Shown here: positions 51,052 through 52,981 of the stretch, one piece after another
How positions within the stretch are numbered: position 1 is the stretch's first letter
Layout of the letters: the number at the start of each line of letters is the position of its first letter
NCBI GenBank assembly: GCA_937958005.1
Contig: CALGOB010000046.1
Location: forward strand, 1 to 52,981
Length of the DNA: 52,981 nt
Direction: 5' to 3'
Source: an uncultured Cyclobacteriaceae bacterium
Lineage (GTDB): Bacteria; Bacteroidota; Bacteroidia; Cytophagales; Cyclobacteriaceae
Translations under genes and position numbers: made by a program
The notes under the pieces: generated by a model
The model's input: only the letters and a program-made list of their open reading frames with translations
The model's database searches: none
What the model was told of the DNA's origin: nothing

Positions 51052-51284
51052 AATATAAGTTTGTTTAGGTTATTTTATGATTCATTAAAGTTCTGTAAAA
51101 AACAACTTGAATGCATCTTAAAATTGAACATTTTACACTAAATGAATATGATGATTTAATATCAGATTTAACAATTCATTTATCTCAAAAACTTGCAACT
51201 AATAGAACTTTTATTTCGGTTTTCTTTAGAACTTAAAATTTATGAGTTTATTTCTTGAAGCTTATTTTTGTTTTTACCCGTATT

Positions 51285-51400
51285 TGGTGGTTTGCCACTG
51301 CTACTACTTTTTTGTCACCGCGAACCACTGCAAAAAGCGCCAGCCGTTGCTGTAGGAACTCGCCTTATTTGAAGACTGGGTCGCCAGACTAAGGCTTGTA
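51285..51400. other. GC-rich patch next to a transposase fragment
   Basis: This stretch (GGTGGTTTGCCACTGC ... CGCCAGCCGTTGCTGTAGG) is clearly richer in G and C than the AT-rich flanks. It has no long open frame and no perfect hairpin. It lies between the nuclease gene and a zinc-ribbon transposase fragment, so it may be the end of a foreign element. Nothing else is seen in 51052-51446. Confidence 0.4.
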
Positions 51401-51446
51401 AATGAGCTAAATATGTGAATTAAGAACTAGAAAATGGAAGAAACTA

Positions 51447-51674
51447 TCAATCGAGCTCAGGCTGTATGAGGAGTGTAGTTTGAATTGGCGAATATGATTT
51501 TTTACAATCTGTACATTTTCTTGAAAAATCCTTATTTACTTTGAATTTTTGACCTTTGCAATTTTCGCAGATAAAGCCATTGATCCATTTGAACTCACCT
51601 AGAATCTCTAAGCATTGATTTTCTACAGAATTCCATGTTTCAGCAGCTTTTATTAATGATACTATAGTTTCCAT
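51447..51674 (-). pseudogene. IS1595-like transposase, N-terminal zinc-ribbon fragment
   Basis: From ATG 51674 (METIVSLIKAAETWNSVENQ) about 75 residues hold a zinc ribbon: FKWINGFICENCKGQ and RKCTDCKKSYSPIQTTLL, with two CxxC pairs. The layout W-NGF-C--C -- C--C---S matches the N-terminal domain of IS1595/ISXO2 transposases. The DDE catalytic domain is absent because a stop follows directly. It is therefore a truncated relic or a small stand-alone zinc-ribbon protein. Confidence 0.55.
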
Positions 51675-51852
51675 TGATATATATTGAACAATTGAATATA
51701 CAAAAAAAGAACTCCCCATAAAATGGAAAGTTCTAATCTAAAACTTCATTATGTAGGAATGAAGTAAATAAAAAATTTCTCGGTTCTTTATACTCCTTTC
51801 TTTTTAAAGGTTTTAATCTTAATGGGATAGGAAGCATATACTGCAAAAGACG

Positions 51853-51860
51853 TACCTTTG
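51853..51860 (+). promoter_or_regulatory. Exact Bacteroidota -7 box (TACCTTTG)
   Basis: TACCTTTG fits TAnnTTTG exactly. It lies at the very start of the small plus-strand frame 51858-52043, so transcription from it would begin after that frame's TTG codon. No TTTG is obvious about 19-20 bp upstream. Confidence 0.45.
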
Positions 51861-52043
51861 GAGACCATAGAGAAATCATCAAATTCTTCTCAGTTCACAC
51901 CAGATGACCATAAAAAATTCCAACGTTGCACTAAGCCTAATCCAAATAGAGCCGAAGCTATAATCGCCCTACTCTCGGAATATATGAACTACTATGACGA
52001 ATCTCAAAAGATTCCTTTTACAGAAGATGAGACCAAAAATTAA
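51858..52043 (+). CDS. Small hydrophilic protein of unknown function
   Basis: The frame gives 61 residues (KSSNSSQFTPDDHKKFQRCT ... AEAIIALLSEYMNYYDESQK), with one clear helix in the middle and an acidic end. The composition looks coding. The only canonical start is TTG 51858, but this codon is part of a perfect -7 box, so translation may begin at a non-standard codon further in, or the upstream start may be lost. No family is recognised. A 10-codon frame follows at 52050, too short to judge. Confidence 0.4.
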   Translation: METIEKSSNSSQFTPDDHKKFQRCTKPNPNRAEAIIALLSEYMNYYDESQKIPFTEDETKN

Positions 52044-52114
52044 AAACCATGAATACAGACAAAGAAGCAAAAGAATGTTAAGCCAGTCAGGTTGCATACT
52101 AACTAGATATAATA

Positions 52115-52675
52115 TTATTGAAAAAAATTATCTGGAGCTAATATGTTAAAGGCTCCAGATATAAAATCTATGGTAGGTTCCGCGTCAGGTTCCAATCTGC
52201 CTTGATCTTCTGCTAACATTAAATGAAGCTCAAACTCACCTATTATCCGACTATTCCTTTCGTCTACCTCTGTGATTTGAAACCAGTTATTTGTTTCAGG
52301 AACAAGCACATAAAAATCACCATTTGCATCTCCATCATCTAGGACGGTTGTATAAAAAACACCTAAAGAATCTGGCTCATCCCTAACGGAATTACTTAAT
52401 ATTTCCTGTCTTGATCTTATATTTTTAATTTTAGCAATTCCTAATGACTCACGTTCAAAGCCCTGTTCATTGAATCTCAAGGCATTAAAAGAGTACACAT
52501 TTGGAAAAACTGCCGATTCATCTATAATGGCTGAACCTTCCCAAATCAATCCATTTCTAGAAGCTGAAATGCTACCGCTAGAAAAGATTTCTTGTTTAAG
52601 ACTTAAAAAATCCTCAGAGCAATTAATTAATCCAATTAAAGTTATGAGGGCTAAAATTAAAAATATCTTTTTCAT
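52115..52675 (-). CDS. Lipoprotein of unknown function
   Basis: From ATG 52675 this is 186 residues with a lipoprotein signal (MKKIFLILALITLIGLINC, Cys 19). The mature part is beta-rich with two Asp-rich turns (LDDGDANGDFY and GRLEPDAEPTIDF). I recognise no domain. The ATG lies two bases after the stop of the truncated T9SS gene, so the two are one operon and may act together at the cell surface. A TTG at 52681 could start it two codons earlier, but that lies inside the upstream stop region. Confidence 0.75.
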   Translation of the reverse strand: MKKIFLILALITLIGLINCSEDFLSLKQEIFSSGSISASRNGLIWEGSAIIDESAVFPNVYSFNALRFNEQGFERESLGIAKIKNIRSRQEILSNSVRDEPDSLGVFYTTVLDDGDANGDFYVLVPETNNWFQITEVDERNSRIIGEFELHLMLAEDQGRLEPDAEPTIDFISGAFNILAPDNFFQ

Positions 52676-52677
52676 TG

Positions 52678-52845
52678 TCAATTCTTTAATATTCTTCGCG
52701 TAATTGTTTGTTTTTCACTTTTTATTTTAACTATATACAATCCATTTTCTAAGTCTTTCAATTGCCATGATAATAAGTTTCCTTTGATTCCAGTTCCTTC
52801 TTTTTCTAATAAAGACTCATTTCTAATAATTCTACCATTCAAATC
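52678..52845 (-). pseudogene. T9SS sorting tail of a gene cut by the right-hand IS
   Basis: On the minus strand the frame runs from the IS junction (LDLNGRIIRNESLLEKEG) to DLENGLYIVKIKSEKQTITR and RILKN before TGA at 52678-52680. This is the last ~55 residues of a T9SS type A sorting domain, with the usual LxNGxYxVKIxxxxxxxxRRI end. The frame is broken by the IS end at 52846, so the exported passenger protein is lost from this locus or lies beyond the IS. The downstream lipoprotein gene may be affected by the same insertion. Confidence 0.8.
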
Positions 52846-52981
52846 CAATGTCGTTTAGCTAATTCTGCATCATAAAGGCTTGTGATTCATAGGGTAAGTT
52901 TTCTTAGGCCTGTGTTTTCGTTCATTTTTTCTCTTAGGTCTAATAATCTCCCTAGTCCTGGAGACAATGTTATCAAAAGCA
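52846..52981 (-). mobile_element. 3' end of an insertion sequence (right copy)
   Basis: This is the exact reverse complement of bases 6-141. The junction at 52845/52846 lies inside a coding frame for a T9SS sorting tail, which proves insertion. Target duplication cannot be tested because the other IS end is outside the window. Confidence 0.85.
52870..52981 (-). CDS. Transposase, C-terminal fragment (partial, enters from right edge)
   Basis: Read on the minus strand it encodes the same basic tail as 1-117 and stops at 52870-52872. It is identical to the left copy over the shared length, so the two IS copies are recent or still active. Confidence 0.6.
   Translation of the reverse strand, partial: AFDNIVSRTREIIRPKRKNERKHRPKKTYPMNHKPL

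Noticed and set aside
1-52981. Inverted ends as terminal repeats of a linear plasmid or phage
   Set aside because: Both ends encode the same transposase C-terminus, and the right one interrupts a coding frame. The window carries core chromosomal genes (dcw cluster, fabG, lpdA).
1-52981. tRNA or rRNA genes
   Set aside because: I looked for cloverleaf-like segments with CCA-type ends and for conserved rRNA stretches in the gaps and saw none.

Overview
The window is a low-GC chromosomal piece of a Bacteroidota bacterium, most likely of the order Cytophagales and probably marine. The signs are type IX secretion (T9SS) sorting tails, a TonB-dependent receptor with an N-terminal CarboxypepD_reg-like domain, a kynurenine route to quinolinate, a carotenoid desaturase, Bacteroidota-type -7 boxes (TAnnTTTG), and a division/cell-wall (dcw) cluster in Bacteroidota order. 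The genus cannot be resolved by eye. The first 141 bases and the last 136 bases are exact inverted copies of the 3' end of one insertion sequence (transposase C-terminus plus end), so the window looks like a contig bounded by two copies of a multicopy IS.

Layout. 1-9980: IS end, a gene relic, small membrane proteins, a winged-helix regulator with a membrane partner, an amidohydrolase, a TPR protein with a TonB-dependent receptor, a pirin, a VOC protein and an LRR protein. 9981-14612: an AraC-type membrane regulator, an EEP-family nuclease, a thioredoxin operon, a bacteriocin-like relic and many short mobile repeats. 14613-20407: a vWA-like membrane protein, fabG, a decayed IS4-like transposase and lpdA. 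20408-25665: repeats, a STAS-like protein, an MltF-like lytic transglycosylase, a CrtD-like desaturase and a TerB-like protein. 25625-29738: kmo-kynU-3-hydroxyanthranilate dioxygenase and an unusual SDR. 31436-47280: the dcw cluster mraZ-rsmH-ftsL-ftsI-murE-mraY-(four-helix protein)-murD-ftsW-murG-murC-ftsQ-ftsA-ftsZ, preceded by a three-repeat MraZ operator and closed by a strong terminator. 47281-52981: a repeat-interrupted T9SS tail, a MITE with a 12-bp target duplication, an orphan lanthipeptide-like precursor, a secreted T9SS nuclease, a transposase fragment, a lipoprotein and a T9SS gene cut by the right-hand IS.

The most unusual content is the set of short non-coding mobile elements. 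R1 is a ~180-bp imperfect palindrome with AACCCGAATGATGCA ends flanked by TTAA (five copies, some decayed). R2 is a 94-108-bp chain of three hairpins whose tips are exchangeable (at least seven copies or parts). A third MITE (47996-48166) has perfect 18-bp inverted ends. R1 and R2 are nested in each other at 14104-14548. R2 has split a T9SS sorting domain, supplies the stop codon of another gene, and carries an inserted structured RNA resembling the Flavo-1 motif.

The dcw cluster works as one unit from MraZ control through lipid II synthesis (MurC, MurD, MurE, MraY, MurG) to septal synthesis (FtsW, FtsI) and the FtsZ/FtsA/FtsQ/FtsL divisome. Two details stand out there: a predicted four-helix-bundle protein sits between mraY and murD, and FtsW and FtsZ share an acidic DDLxDFDF motif.
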